DNA of 38,794 nt from Egibacteraceae bacterium (GTDB lineage Bacteria; Actinomycetota; Nitriliruptoria; Euzebyales; Egibacteraceae): NCBI GenBank assembly GCA_040905805.1, contig JBBDQS010000059.1, forward strand, positions 1-38,794, written 5' to 3'. The position numbers and the translations under genes were made by a program. The notes beneath the pieces were generated by a model, which searched no databases, was not told the origin of the DNA, and worked only from the letters and a program-made list of their open reading frames with translations. Within the stretch, counting starts at the first letter, position 1; every line of letters begins with the position of its first letter. This document shows positions 6,851-15,341 of this stretch, one piece after another.

Positions 6851-8076
6851 ACGCCCACGGTCGGCGAGTCCATCGCCAGCAGGAACCTGCAGAACCAGTT
6901 GAAGTCTCCAACGCGCATCACACCTGTGATCGGTATGAAGCCGTCCTCCTGACGTGCATCGCTATCGAATGCGATATCGACGAATGACGCCGTGGGCCCG
7001 TCGATCGGACGCGGTAGCGCCCACTCGGCACGTACTCGTCTCACGATGCCTTCCCTCGGTCCAGCCACGATGAGGTTCATGCGATCCGCCGCCAGATCGC
7101 AGAGGTTGGGAACTTCACTGAGCTTCGGATGCACGAGGGCGATGGCATGATTCGCGGGATGGCTGTCTAGGGCAGCCACGATGGCAGCGTTGATGTGTTC
7201 GTCATTCCAGCTGTACCCACACGAAATTAGTAGGGCCCCTTCCTGGGACATGCTTCGGGCGAGCCGATCAAGCAACGCCAGATATGGCTGCTTTCTAGAC
7301 TCGTCGTACTTGCGATGTGACGGCAGAATCATCTCACCGGAGCACGGTCCGGTCAGGCGGACAACTGAGCCTGCTCGCGACTCCCAGTTCACGGATCCGT
7401 GCACCTTCCAGAGGCGCACCCATTGATTGCCGGGCAGCCAGGCGTCACTCTCAAGTGCATCCGGACTGAAGTACGGCGCGTAGCTGCCCACGAAACCATC
7501 GAAGACAGGCACGCGCGCCAACTCCAGTGAACGCTCCACGAGGACGTCGTAGTTTGTGGTGAAGATCTCGACGGGATGTCTCCGCCGAGCGTGGCGGACC
7601 CAGACAGCGAAGTCGTCGTGCGGAAGGGAAGAAGGGATGTCCAACTCCGTCGGCGAGGTCATCTTGACGATTGCCGTCCGAATTGCGCCTTCAAAGGCCT
7701 CAAGCTGCTCGATGGTCAAACCGAAGACCAGCTCTCCTGCACCGGTGGCATCGATCTTGCGCCTGATTCGCCCAAGCATGTTCTCGATATGCGGCTCCAG
7801 ATCCAGCGCTGTGCACTCCGCTTCGAGAGCGCCCCAAGCTGCCGCATGCTCCGCCGACAGCGCGGCAACGCCCTCCTTACACGTGGCCGTCATCGGCCCC
7901 AGTGCTGGAATCAGCGGAGTGTGGACTGGCTTGTCGCCGGGAGCGGCAGCAGGAGCGGTATTCGCCGCGCTCGAAGTGCCAGCGCCGAAGAGGAACAGCA
8001 GCCGCTTGTCGTGCGCTGCGAGATGATCTTGCAGGAGCTCGACAACTCGTTGAGGGTCATGCTTACCCACTCGCAC
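6847..8076 (-). CDS. SIR2-family NADase effector
   Basis: The product is 409 aa. SIR2 motifs in order: FLFGAGTS (28-35) for NAD binding, IFTTNYDVLVE (171-181), LWKVHGSVNW (222-231) with H226 as the expected catalytic His, and ISCGYSWNDEHIN (284-296). An insert at 40-165 (helical) and a C-terminal extension after 310 flank the core. Defence SIR2 proteins hydrolyse NAD+ and cause abortive infection. The gene is followed by herA with a 4-bp overlap. The GTG at 8076 is used; the GTG at 8070 is an alternative. A G-run just upstream is the only possible ribosome site. Confidence 0.9.
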   Translation of the reverse strand: MRVGKHDPQRVVELLQDHLAAHDKRLLFLFGAGTSSAANTAPAAAPGDKPVHTPLIPALGPMTATCKEGVAALSAEHAAAWGALEAECTALDLEPHIENMLGRIRRKIDATGAGELVFGLTIEQLEAFEGAIRTAIVKMTSPTELDIPSSLPHDDFAVWVRHARRRHPVEIFTTNYDVLVERSLELARVPVFDGFVGSYAPYFSPDALESDAWLPGNQWVRLWKVHGSVNWESRAGSVVRLTGPCSGEMILPSHRKYDESRKQPYLALLDRLARSMSQEGALLISCGYSWNDEHINAAIVAALDSHPANHAIALVHPKLSEVPNLCDLAADRMNLIVAGPREGIVRRVRAEWALPRPIDGPTASFVDIAFDSDARQEDGFIPITGVMRVGDFNWFCRFLLAMDSPTVGV

Positions 8077-8325
8077 CCCCCCTGCTTATCGTGCTTGTCT
8101 TGTCTCGTCAGCCTGCGTGCACGTCGGACCTGCTCCTACCATGTCGCGGGACTCACCCAACTTCGGGCCGATCCGACTGTGAAGACTCATCCGGGATCCA
8201 CCGGAAAGGTTGGCGTGTGACGGGGTCGCCTCAACGGAAAGCGCCCTCTGACGCTGCAACAATACGGCGGCGTGCTCCTCGGCCAGCAGGGCCGCTAGTC
8301 GTGCTGCATAGATCCCAGTCGTCAG

Positions 8326-8341
8326 CAAAAGCGAGCTTTTG
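8326..8341. terminator. Palindromic hairpin after the DUF3892 gene
   Basis: CAAAAGC-GA-GCTTTTG, 7-bp perfect arms, begins 2 bp beyond the DUF3892 stop at 8344. On the plus strand it is followed by TTTTAA, giving the shape of a plus-strand intrinsic terminator, although no plus-strand gene ends here; on the minus strand there is no T-run. The 8077-8325 stretch before SIR2 otherwise shows no convincing gene; a TTG-started frame at 8328-8086 has no recognisable features. Confidence 0.35.
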
Positions 8342-8343
8342 TT

Positions 8344-8640
8344 TTAACTACAACGCCGTAACGAATCGAGATTGTTGTCGGTTGTGGAATCCGGTGATGA
8401 ACGGATTCGGGGCGCGCCACAGCGCGAGCAGTCGATCCTTTCCACGTTCGCCTCCCGGCCCGTCTGCGCACCCTGGGTGTAGAACGTGTGGCCGTTTGCC
8501 ATCGCGGAAATGACCTGCTCGACGGTCCACCTCGTTTCGGCGCTGTGCGTGGTAGCCCCTGTTCCGACCTCCTTGATGGCGGCATGGTCATGGGCTCGCC
8601 AGGAGGGTTCCTGGATGGTGCACACGATTCGGTACCGCAT
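8344..8640 (-). CDS. DUF3892 domain protein
   Basis: The product is 98 aa from the ATG at 8640, which has GGAG 9 nt upstream; a further ATG at 8655 lacks a site. Sequence order matches DUF3892: RIVCTIQE at the start, HDHAAIKEVGTG, RWTVEQVISAMANGHTFYTQ (sheet-helix-sheet with the G-x-x-F-Y-T motif), a Cys pair (DCSRCGAP), and the closing DNLDSLRRC. The function of this family is unknown; it often occurs near defence or stress genes. It lies on the same strand as SIR2-HerA, 270 bp upstream, with a hairpin between, so co-transcription is uncertain. A copy of the 20-nt box lies 71 nt upstream. Confidence 0.75.
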   Translation of the reverse strand: MRYRIVCTIQEPSWRAHDHAAIKEVGTGATTHSAETRWTVEQVISAMANGHTFYTQGAQTGREANVERIDCSRCGAPRIRSSPDSTTDNNLDSLRRCS

Positions 8641-8710
8641 GAGCCGCTGCTCCATATGAAGGTTGCGCGTTGCCTGCAATCGCCAACAGTGTCGGCTATG
8701 TGTCGAAGAC

Positions 8711-8730
8711 GCAATACTGCATTTTGACTA
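8711..8730 (-). promoter_or_regulatory. 20-nt GTATTGC box, copy 1 (DUF3892)
   Basis: Coding direction: TAGTCAAAATGCAGTATTGC. It keeps TA at positions 1-2, the A/T-rich middle and GTATTGC at 14-20 shared by seven sites in the window. It ends 71 nt before the DUF3892 start. The 14-mer CTTCGACACATAGC follows 2 nt later (8708-8695) and also occurs, inverted and on the other side, next to the box at 21999. Confidence 0.55.
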
Positions 8731-8781
8731 CGGCAACGCCTGCAGCGACCCCCCACGAGACGGCGAGACGGCCGCCGCGCC

Positions 8782-9588
8782 TCAGGGCGTCGGGGACATC
8801 GGCGCAGCGGCGTAGGCGATCTGCAGCGGGGCGCACCAGATGACGATGGAGGCGACCTGCTCGGGGGTGACCCCGTCGGGCAGCCGGTAGTTCTGGTCGC
8901 CCAGGGTGGCGGTGATCTCGCCGAGGTCGACGTACTCGGCCTCGAAGACCGCCGCCGACGTGGTCGGTTCGGGCTGCTCGCTCACCCACACGAACAGGTC
9001 GGGGCTGGCCACCGTCTGGAAGTCGGTGAAGCGCAACGCCAGCGACCCGTCGGGCATGCGGTACAGCGTCGCGGTGCCCGCACCGGAGCGCTCCACACCG
9101 GCGAACTGGCCCTCGGCCACCACCTCGGCGGCTTCCATGCCGTCAAGCGGCGGCTCCTCGTGCACGCTGTCGACCTGCTGCTCGACCGTCACCTCCCACG
9201 GTCCGGAGCCCTCGATGTCCAGCTCCAGGAACCCGGTGTCGATCGAGAACGCCTGCTCGGACGCCGGGCACGCGGTGTCCACGAGCGGCTCGTCGGCCGC
9301 GTCGACCTCGACCCGCAGGTCGCCTGACTCGCACGAGTAGATCACCCGCCACTGCAACGCGTCCTCGGGGATCGGGAATTCCGCCGAGTCCGACCCGTCG
9401 CCCGACAGGGTCAGGATCTGCTCCCAGCGCGGCGCCGAGCGCACCTCCGCGTCGGGGTCAGGGGTGGCCCGCTCGACCTCCTCGAACGGGTCGGCCAGCG
9501 GGTCGGCCGCAGGCTCGGAGCCGCCGCAGCCGGCCGCCACCAGCGCCAGCACCGCCAGGACCGTCACGAGGCGCAGCAGCCGGCTCAC
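8782..9588 (-). CDS. DM13-domain lipoprotein
   Basis: The product is 268 aa. The signal peptide MSRLLRLVTVLAVLALVAAG ends at a lipobox with Cys21. Residues 155-262 form a DM13 domain: GQFAGVERSGAGTATLYRM, SLALRFTDFQTVASPDLFVW, YVDLGEITATLGDQNYRLPD, and VASIVIWCAPLQIAYAAAPM with the hallmark I-W-C. DM13 is linked to cytochrome-like or DOMON redox proteins and may act in electron transfer through its Cys. Residues 50-150, with two Cys (SCESG, TACPAS), have no assigned family. The GTG start overlaps the haloperoxidase stop (GTGA), making it the last gene of the operon. Confidence 0.85.
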   Translation of the reverse strand: MSRLLRLVTVLAVLALVAAGCGGSEPAADPLADPFEEVERATPDPDAEVRSAPRWEQILTLSGDGSDSAEFPIPEDALQWRVIYSCESGDLRVEVDAADEPLVDTACPASEQAFSIDTGFLELDIEGSGPWEVTVEQQVDSVHEEPPLDGMEAAEVVAEGQFAGVERSGAGTATLYRMPDGSLALRFTDFQTVASPDLFVWVSEQPEPTTSAAVFEAEYVDLGEITATLGDQNYRLPDGVTPEQVASIVIWCAPLQIAYAAAPMSPTP

Positions 9589-11063
9589 CGCTCACCCGCC
9601 CCGTCGGTCTGGGCGTACTCGACGACCTCGGCACCAACCTTGCGGCCGAGCTTCAGCGCCTCGACGTTGTCGGGCTCGTGGTGGATGCCGCCGTACAGCC
9701 GGGAGATCGACGCCTCCTCGGCGCGCTCACGGAACAGGTCGGCACGCTCGGGGAACAGGTAGGACATCACCATCTCCGCGGCGCCGGAGTACGCGCCGTG
9801 CCCGGACGGGTAGCCGGGGAAGATCGGCGTGTCCCGGTATGGCTCCCAGTCCGCGTCGATGCCAAGATCCCGGATCGCGTTCTCCGGTCGCGCGCCCCAG
9901 TAGGTGTACTTGGCGCCCCACGCCGCCACCCCGGCGTCGTCCATCGCCACGTTCAGCAACGCCACCGCACGCGCCGCGCGCGGCAGGCTCAAGCGCTGGT
10001 CGGCCAGGAACGCCAGCACCACCTCGTTCCAGATGCCCGGCGGCAGCGCGGTGCCCTCACCGCCCTCCCAGAACCTCGCGATGGCCTTCTGCTCCTCGGT
10101 CAGGTTCTGGTCGACCTCGTAGACCTCGAGCATGGCGTCGTAGAACTCCTGGGAGTCCGGCGCCGGCGGTGGGGGCGGGCGGAACTGGTCCCCGGACTCG
10201 AGCACCCACGTCTCCCACGTGCCCGCGAGCGGGCTGACCGGCACCTGCACCGATCCCGGCGGCTGACGCCACAAGCCGGGGGTGTCGGGACGCAGCTCCT
10301 GCCAGTTCGCTGCTCCCTCACGGGTGGCCACGTCCGGGTCAACCGCAACGTCGGACTGGGCACGCTCTAACACCAGCTGCCCGACGCGCCGGCCAAGCTC
10401 CAGGCCCGCCGCCACGTCGCTGGGGCGGGCGACCCCCGCCAGCACCCGCGAGCGGGCCGCCTGCTCCGCAGCCTCCTCCAGGCGCAGCGCCGGCTGCTCG
10501 GGGAACGCGAACGCCAGCACCGTCGACGCCGCCCCCGCGATCGCCGCGTGCGCCGACGGGTACGACGGGTCGGCCTCCGCCACCACCAGCGGCTCCACAC
10601 CTTCGGGCGCCTCGCGGTCGTAGGTGTACTTCCAGTGGTAGGCCGCCACCACGGCATCGTGCATCACCACCGACACCAGCGCGTACGAGCGCGACGCCGC
10701 CACCGGGTCCTTCGTGCGGTTGGCCACGAAGTCGAGGGCCCGCTCGACCCACGGGGCCACGGCCGGCACCACGTCCCACCGCTCGACCAGCGCCTCGTCC
10801 TCGCTCGTGCGCCCCGCCACCGCGGCGCGCAGCTCGGCAAGGTCCTCCTCCGCCTCGGGCGATCCCGCCTCCGGCGGCGGCGGCACCGCCACCTCCGCCC
10901 CCGACGCCAGGATCCACGGCGCCCGATCCCCCGCATCAGGCTCCGGCGGCAGCGCCTCCGCCGACACCGCCGCCCCCGACCCGCAAGCCGACGCCACCAA
11001 CGCCACCACCACCAGCAGCGCTACACGTCTGCGATGCGCGCCGATCTGGCCAATGAAGCGCAC
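9585..11063 (-). CDS. Vanadium haloperoxidase/PAP2-type lipoprotein
   Basis: The product is 492 aa. A lipobox (LVASAC, Cys27) tethers it outside the cell. The full vanadate/phosphate-binding signature is in the second half: K385-x6-R392-P393 (KYTYWGARP), PSGH at 419-422, and SRLYGGIHHEPD (S454, R455, H461, D465). A degenerate repeat of the same fold lies at 120-235 (KYTYDREAP, SYPSAHAAIAG), so the protein is a tandem with one live site, as in other bacterial vanadium haloperoxidases. Bromo/chloroperoxidase and phosphatase activities cannot be told apart from sequence. It starts with GTG 8 bp after the cupredoxin gene and overlaps the DM13 gene. Confidence 0.88.
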   Translation of the reverse strand: MRFIGQIGAHRRRVALLVVVALVASACGSGAAVSAEALPPEPDAGDRAPWILASGAEVAVPPPPEAGSPEAEEDLAELRAAVAGRTSEDEALVERWDVVPAVAPWVERALDFVANRTKDPVAASRSYALVSVVMHDAVVAAYHWKYTYDREAPEGVEPLVVAEADPSYPSAHAAIAGAASTVLAFAFPEQPALRLEEAAEQAARSRVLAGVARPSDVAAGLELGRRVGQLVLERAQSDVAVDPDVATREGAANWQELRPDTPGLWRQPPGSVQVPVSPLAGTWETWVLESGDQFRPPPPPAPDSQEFYDAMLEVYEVDQNLTEEQKAIARFWEGGEGTALPPGIWNEVVLAFLADQRLSLPRAARAVALLNVAMDDAGVAAWGAKYTYWGARPENAIRDLGIDADWEPYRDTPIFPGYPSGHGAYSGAAEMVMSYLFPERADLFRERAEEASISRLYGGIHHEPDNVEALKLGRKVGAEVVEYAQTDGAGER

Positions 11064-11071
11064 GGACCCGC

Positions 11072-11629
11072 TCAGCTTCCCTCGGCCGAAGGGGTGCTCG
11101 GTGGCGGGATTTGGGGGCCGACACGGATATCGGCGTTCATGCCCTGGCGGTGATGGGGTACTTCATCGGGGCCGTCCTGCATCACGCACAGCAGCGCATA
11201 GCGGCCGGCGCCCAAGTTCGCTGCGAACACGCCCCGCTGCCCAGGTTCTCGGTCAACGAGGGAATATATCGGGATCACCCCGTGCCTGCCGGCGTCCAGC
11301 CATTCCTGCACGCCTTGTGCCCAGTCGGGCAACGCGACCAGGGTCAATTCATGGTCGATGTCACCGTCGTTGTGGACCTCGAACACGACCCTGCCGGGAT
11401 CGAGCACCGCCTTGTCGAGGGTCAGGTCGAACTCGTCCATGCTGATGTCCACGACCTGCGGCGTCACCGGCACACCGCCCCCAACCCCGAAAGTGCACCC
11501 AGCGACAAGCAGGCTAAGCGCCGAGGCAAGCCCTGCCCACCATGCCCCTAAGCAACCGCGCGGGCTCGACGTCCCGGGGCCGCCTTGCCGGCCATGGCGT
11601 TTTGGGTGCCGGGGCAGCATCCTGATCAT
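11072..11629 (-). CDS. Cupredoxin-like lipoprotein
   Basis: The product is 185 aa. The start at 11629 follows GGGAAGGA and overlaps the propeller stop (ATGA). A basic N-terminus leads to GAWWAGLASALSLLVAGC, a lipobox with the Cys near residue 47. The mature part reads VDISMDEFDLTLDKAVLDPG, VVFEVHNDGDIDHELTLVAL, AANLGAGRYALLCVMQDGPD: the plastocyanin-like G-x-V-x-F-x-V-x-N-x-G-x-x-x-H-E pattern, with His (DIDHEL), Cys (ALLCVM) and a later His-rich patch (VPHHRQGM) as possible type-1 copper ligands. It fits an extracellular electron carrier working with its operon partners; that role is inferred. Confidence 0.8.
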   Translation of the reverse strand: MIRMLPRHPKRHGRQGGPGTSSPRGCLGAWWAGLASALSLLVAGCTFGVGGGVPVTPQVVDISMDEFDLTLDKAVLDPGRVVFEVHNDGDIDHELTLVALPDWAQGVQEWLDAGRHGVIPIYSLVDREPGQRGVFAANLGAGRYALLCVMQDGPDEVPHHRQGMNADIRVGPQIPPPSTPSAEGS

Positions 11630-13278
11630 CGATCCTTCCCACCGACAGGCGTCGCCGTGGGCGGAGTGGACGGGAGGTGGCGGCGCCACACGATGACGCC
11701 CACAAGCGCGACGGCGATGATGCCCACGGCTGCCGGCCACCCACCGATCCCACCGGTGCTGCCCTGGTCGGCGTCGATACCGTCCCAGCCAGGCTGGGTG
11801 ATCAGGGTCGTGAACACGTTCTGCCCGCCGGTGCCCGGCGCGGGGTCGCGACTGTCCGGCCACGCCGCCAACGACGCATTCTTGTCGGGGATCAACGCCA
11901 ACCGGGTGCCGAGATCGTACTGTCCCCGCGCCGAGGGCACCCCGTAGCGGGCACCGTTGTGACTGGTCGAGCGCAAGCTGGTCACCCGAACATTCGGCTC
12001 GAACGTCGCACCTTGATCGACAGACCGAGAGTAGTACACATGCTGGTAGACGTTGCTGTCGTCGTTGCGGCGATCAAAAAAGACCACCTCGACCCGACCG
12101 TCAGGCCCCACCCCAACCTGCGGCAACAGTTGGTGCCGACCGTTGCCGCGCCTGTCGTCGTTGACCCGCACCGGCCGTCCCCACGTCCCGCCCTGATCGT
12201 CTGACGCTGCTGCGAACACGTCCCAGTCGCCGTTGCGGCCATCGTGCCAGGCAACGTGCACACCACCGTCCCCGCCCGCGGCGACCGCCGGGGGCGCCAT
12301 CGTGAAGATCAACATCACGCGCTCAGGCGGCACGACCCCATCGTCGACCACCACCGGCTCCTCGAACGTCTCGCCCCGATTCGTGGACACCCCGTGCATC
12401 ACCGACCACGTGCCGGGCCACGTATCCCCCTCCAAACCGCGGTAGTCACGGCTGTCGTCCTCCAAGTCGTAGAACGCCACATGCACCGCGCCGTCCACTC
12501 CCAACGCCACCGCGGGCGCGACCGCCCGCGGCTGCCCCTCGGGATCCGACACCAGTACCGGCTCGGACCAGCTGCGCCCACGGTCATCGGAATGGCTCGC
12601 AACGATCGGGTTGGGCGGCGCGGGCAACCCGCCAAGCCCAGGCTCCTGGGACGTGCGGAGCCACACGAGATGCATCCGCCCCTCCCCACCAGCGGCACGG
12701 TCCAACACCATCCGCACCTGATAGTTCCCTGGCCCCAGCACTTCCCACGGCTGCGACCAGCTCCTGCCGCGATCCTCACTCGACGTCAAATAGACCCCGT
12801 ACGGCCGGTTGCCCGGGCCCTCCAACCCCACAAACAAGTAGAACAACGTCCCGTCCGAATCGAACGCGACTTCCGGCCCATAGCATTTGTCCACACCTTC
12901 AGGCAACAGCGGCACCGGGTCCACCGGCGCCCACAACCGTCCCCCGTCCCCCGACAACTCCAACCCGCAAGAGAAGTCCGGCCTATCAACGCGCACCGCC
13001 AACGCCACCACATCCGAATCCGTCGGATCCACCGCCACCTCCGGGGAGTTCTGCGCCCGCGCCGCCCGCATGTCATTTCCCGACGCCGGCATCTCCTCGA
13101 GGACCTCGACACGATCGGCACCATCACGTTCGGCCCCTGCAGCCGCACCTCCGATGAAGAGCCCAACGACCACCGCCGCACACAGCCCTGCTCCACGTGG
13201 ACGCAACCGCTTCAACCCACCCACCACACGCGCAAGCGCATGCGTGTAACCCGCGGAACCCGTGGTGCAGCTCCTCAC
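11626..13278 (-). CDS. Membrane-anchored BNR/Asp-box beta-propeller (sialidase-like)
   Basis: The product is about 550 aa. Six Asp-box-like turns are spread through it (SGDGGRLW, SEDRGRSW, SDDRGRSW, STNRGETF, SDDQGGTW, SVDQGATF), the mark of six-bladed sialidase folds. The sialidase Arg triad was not confirmed, so the name exo-alpha-sialidase would be loose. A signal peptide (AAVVVGLFIGGAAAGA) and a C-terminal membrane span (WPAAVGIIAVALVGVIVWRR) anchor it outside. The start is uncertain: GTG at 13278 has GGAG just before it; GTG at 13227 gives a more normal signal peptide. It shares its design with the propeller at 22155. First gene of the four-gene operon. Confidence 0.8.
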   Translation of the reverse strand: MRSCTTGSAGYTHALARVVGGLKRLRPRGAGLCAAVVVGLFIGGAAAGAERDGADRVEVLEEMPASGNDMRAARAQNSPEVAVDPTDSDVVALAVRVDRPDFSCGLELSGDGGRLWAPVDPVPLLPEGVDKCYGPEVAFDSDGTLFYLFVGLEGPGNRPYGVYLTSSEDRGRSWSQPWEVLGPGNYQVRMVLDRAAGGEGRMHLVWLRTSQEPGLGGLPAPPNPIVASHSDDRGRSWSEPVLVSDPEGQPRAVAPAVALGVDGAVHVAFYDLEDDSRDYRGLEGDTWPGTWSVMHGVSTNRGETFEEPVVVDDGVVPPERVMLIFTMAPPAVAAGGDGGVHVAWHDGRNGDWDVFAAASDDQGGTWGRPVRVNDDRRGNGRHQLLPQVGVGPDGRVEVVFFDRRNDDSNVYQHVYYSRSVDQGATFEPNVRVTSLRSTSHNGARYGVPSARGQYDLGTRLALIPDKNASLAAWPDSRDPAPGTGGQNVFTTLITQPGWDGIDADQGSTGGIGGWPAAVGIIAVALVGVIVWRRHLPSTPPTATPVGGKDR

Positions 13279-13302
13279 CTGGACTCCAGTGCGTGTGGCG
13301 AG

Positions 13303-13354
13303 GGCCCGCCACCCGGCCGGGCACAAGTCCGTGTCCAGCCCGGGGTGGCGGGCC
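13303..13354 (-). terminator. Strong hairpin downstream of the acidic secreted protein gene
   Basis: GGCCCGCCACCC (13303-13314) pairs perfectly with GGGTGGCGGGCC (13343-13354), with further G/C pairs inside. It lies 48 bp after the stop at 13402. There is no T-run, as is usual in very GC-rich actinobacteria. It could stop or reduce read-through into the propeller operon. Confidence 0.55.
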
Positions 13355-13401
13355 GCCGAATGGCCCGGCGTGCAGCAGCGAGCTGCCACAGCCTTCGGGA
13401 C

Positions 13402-14022
13402 CTACACGACGGTGAACGACAGGGGATCGGTCGCGGTCGCCGCGCCGTCATCCGCCCCGTTGAGGTGCGTCGCAGAGGTCTGGTCGTCGGAGTCGCTGCT
13501 GTAGAAGCACATGTAGGTGTCCCCGGTTCCCAGGTCGACACCCTCGTCGTCCTCCCAGTCATTCGGGCCGTTCAGGTCACCGAACGTGCCCTCAGCCGAG
13601 ACCGTGGTCTCGGTGCCGGCCCCGTTCACGGTGTGGTCCACCGCGCTGTGGTTGGCGATCGTTGCGAACTGCGAGCCGAAACTGCTCTGCGGCGTGCCGT
13701 AGTGACACGTCGGCGACGGGTCGTCGCCGCCGCTGCTCGGGCTGTCATAGTGGGTCGGGTTGACGATCCCCAAGCTGTAGTCACACTCACGGTCCTCGTC
13801 ACTGGTGCCGCTGTCCGCGTCGCAGCGCGACTCGTCCTCGATGCTGTGCACGATCACGCTGTCGCCGTCGATCGTGTCGCCCTCCGAGATGTTGGGCCCG
13901 TCAGAGCTCGAGGTCCCGTTCGTGCCGTCCACCAGCTTGGTGCATGTCCACGCCGTCGAGGCCAGCGCGAGCACCATCGCCATAATCGTCACGGTCAGCG
14001 TCGTCTTGCGTCTCATCGTCAT
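13402..14022 (-). CDS. Acidic secreted protein, unknown function
   Basis: The product is 206 aa. The ATG at 14022 has GGAAGGGG 9 nt upstream. Signal peptide: MTMRRKTTLTVTIMAMVLAL then ASTAWTC. The mature chain is rich in Asp, Ser and Thr, with few basic residues (LVDGTNGTSSSDGPNISEGD, ECDYSLGIVNPTHYDSPSSG, FATIANHSAVDHTVNGAGTE, GDTYMCFYSSDSDD). It has six or so Cys, suggesting disulphides. No family recognised. A broken relative lies at 35617-36008 on the plus strand. A 20-nt box lies 100 nt upstream, and a GGATCG/CGATCC stem-loop sits just before the ribosome site. Confidence 0.75.
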   Translation of the reverse strand: MTMRRKTTLTVTIMAMVLALASTAWTCTKLVDGTNGTSSSDGPNISEGDTIDGDSVIVHSIEDESRCDADSGTSDEDRECDYSLGIVNPTHYDSPSSGGDDPSPTCHYGTPQSSFGSQFATIANHSAVDHTVNGAGTETTVSAEGTFGDLNGPNDWEDDEGVDLGTGDTYMCFYSSDSDDQTSATHLNGADDGAATATDPLSFTVV

Positions 14023-14122
14023 GAGCGTCGTCCCCTTCCAAGGGATCGCGAGGCAGCACTCGATCCAGCGCCAACAACGCCGCCCGTACAACCCACACCT
14101 TTGCAACCCGGGCAACAGCGGC

Positions 14123-14142
14123 ACAATACCGAATATTGGCTA
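14123..14142 (-). promoter_or_regulatory. 20-nt GTATTGC box, copy 2 (acidic protein)
   Basis: Coding direction: TAGCCAATATTCGGTATTGT. It is identical to the copy at 21999 except for the last base. It ends 100 nt before the ATG at 14022. CAATA-N5-TATTG within it is a dyad, but the left arm is not kept in other copies. The 14150-14590 stretch beyond it contains no gene that I can support. Confidence 0.65.
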
Positions 14143-14599
14143 TATGAGCCCCACACCTGTAGTTAGTGGACAGGGACACCGCGCCCGGTTGCTGTTGTGT
14201 GACCGGCCCCGGGGAACGCCCGTATGACTGACCTGTCGGCTCAAGCGCGGGCCCCCACGTGCTGCCTGATAGGTCAACGCGGTTCAACGACACCCGGTTG
14301 TAGGGCGACACCCTGAATGAGGATGCTCGCGACACCTTCGGTGAGCATGAACGAGGGGTAGGCGCGTGCGGGGACCGCGCGACCGTGGCCGTAGAAGGGG
14401 CTCGCAGACACCGTCGGAATGGCTGGGCATCGACGTGCTGACATGACCGGACGCCCTGACGGTGGCGCGAAGGCGCGGGCGCAGGGGTGATCGGCCTGCG
14501 ACGGGCGCGAGTGCCCGCGTCGCCAGGCTGGGGTGAGCCGTGGCTAGGAGCTGGGCGGGTGCAGATGGGGGCGCTGGCCATGCCGGCCAGGCTGGCAGC

Positions 14600-15198
14600 T
14601 CACCACAGCGGCGGGTAGGGGCGGGTCGTGTTGGCCAGCAGCAGCCCGCCGGTGACTGCACAAGCGCACTCCCACGGCTCCAGCTTCGAGGTGCCGGCGG
14701 AGCGCTGGAAGGCGGCCGCGGCGGCGCCGAGCAGCCCCACGGCAGCCTGGGTCGGCGTGGCCCACCCCGCTGGCGGGTCGAGCCGCCACGCCGACGCGTC
14801 GAAGCGGTAGACCGCACGGGTGCAGTAGGCGGCGAGCTCGTCGGCGCGGCCGCGCAGGCGACGCAGCCAGCCGCGCACGGTGTCGGCGGGCACACCGAGC
14901 GCGGCGGCGACGCGCCGGTGCCCCTGGCCGGTGGCGGCCGCCACCAGCGCGGCGCCGATGACCGAGACCGTATAGGCCCGGCGCAGCAGCACGCTCACAG
15001 GCAGCAGCACGTGCGTGCCCTGGCAGGCTCGGCAGCGGGCGCGGCGGGGCCGCAGCACACACACCCGATCGCGAGCGCGCACGATGCGGTGGCGCGCCCA
15101 CCCCCAAGGGCGCAGCTCGCCCGAGCAGCCCGGACAGGCGAGCTCACCGCGATCAGGGCCTGCTCGGCGCGGGCGGGACGATCAGGGACCAGCAGCAT
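14600..15198 (-). pseudogene. DUF6431 protein gene with a frameshift
   Basis: From the ATG at 15198 the frame reads MLLVPDRPARAEQALIAVS; a +1 shift near 15145 continues as ELACPGCSGELRPWGWARHR then IVRARDRVCVLRPRRARCRA. From 15082 the frame is open: CQGTHVLLPVSVLLRRAYTV, ALGVPADTVRGWLRRLRGRA and a C-terminal LLLANTTRPYPP. This is the DUF6431 layout: a CxxC zinc ribbon, a C-x-x-C-x-x-T-H-V-L-L-P motif, then a helix-turn-helix (GHRRVAAALGVPADTVRGWL). Such proteins resemble the DNA-binding N-terminal part of transposases. The shift breaks the zinc ribbon from its start codon; a GTG at 15082 could yield only the HTH part. Confidence 0.6.
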
Positions 15199-15341
15199 GA
15201 CGAGCACCTCCACGAAGCATCCGCTGACAGGAAGCCCGGCACGCTGCCTGCCACCGCCCCCCAACGCCAACCCTCCCCAGATGCCCGTCCTCACGCACAG
15301 CGTCGTTGGACTGCCCGCCGGCGCTCATCCTGCGTGTCGCC

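Noticed and set aside
8086-8328. 80-codon minus-strand frame between DUF3892 and SIR2
   Set aside because: TTG start without ribosome site, no recognisable motif, second half polar and disordered. It could be leader sequence. Left unannotated.
14123-14142. Reading the 20-nt box as a sigma-B, FliA/WhiG or sigma-54 promoter
   Set aside because: The conserved TA and GTATTG are only 11 bp apart; no GTTT, TAAA or TGGC element occurs at the needed distance in the copies. Its class stays open.
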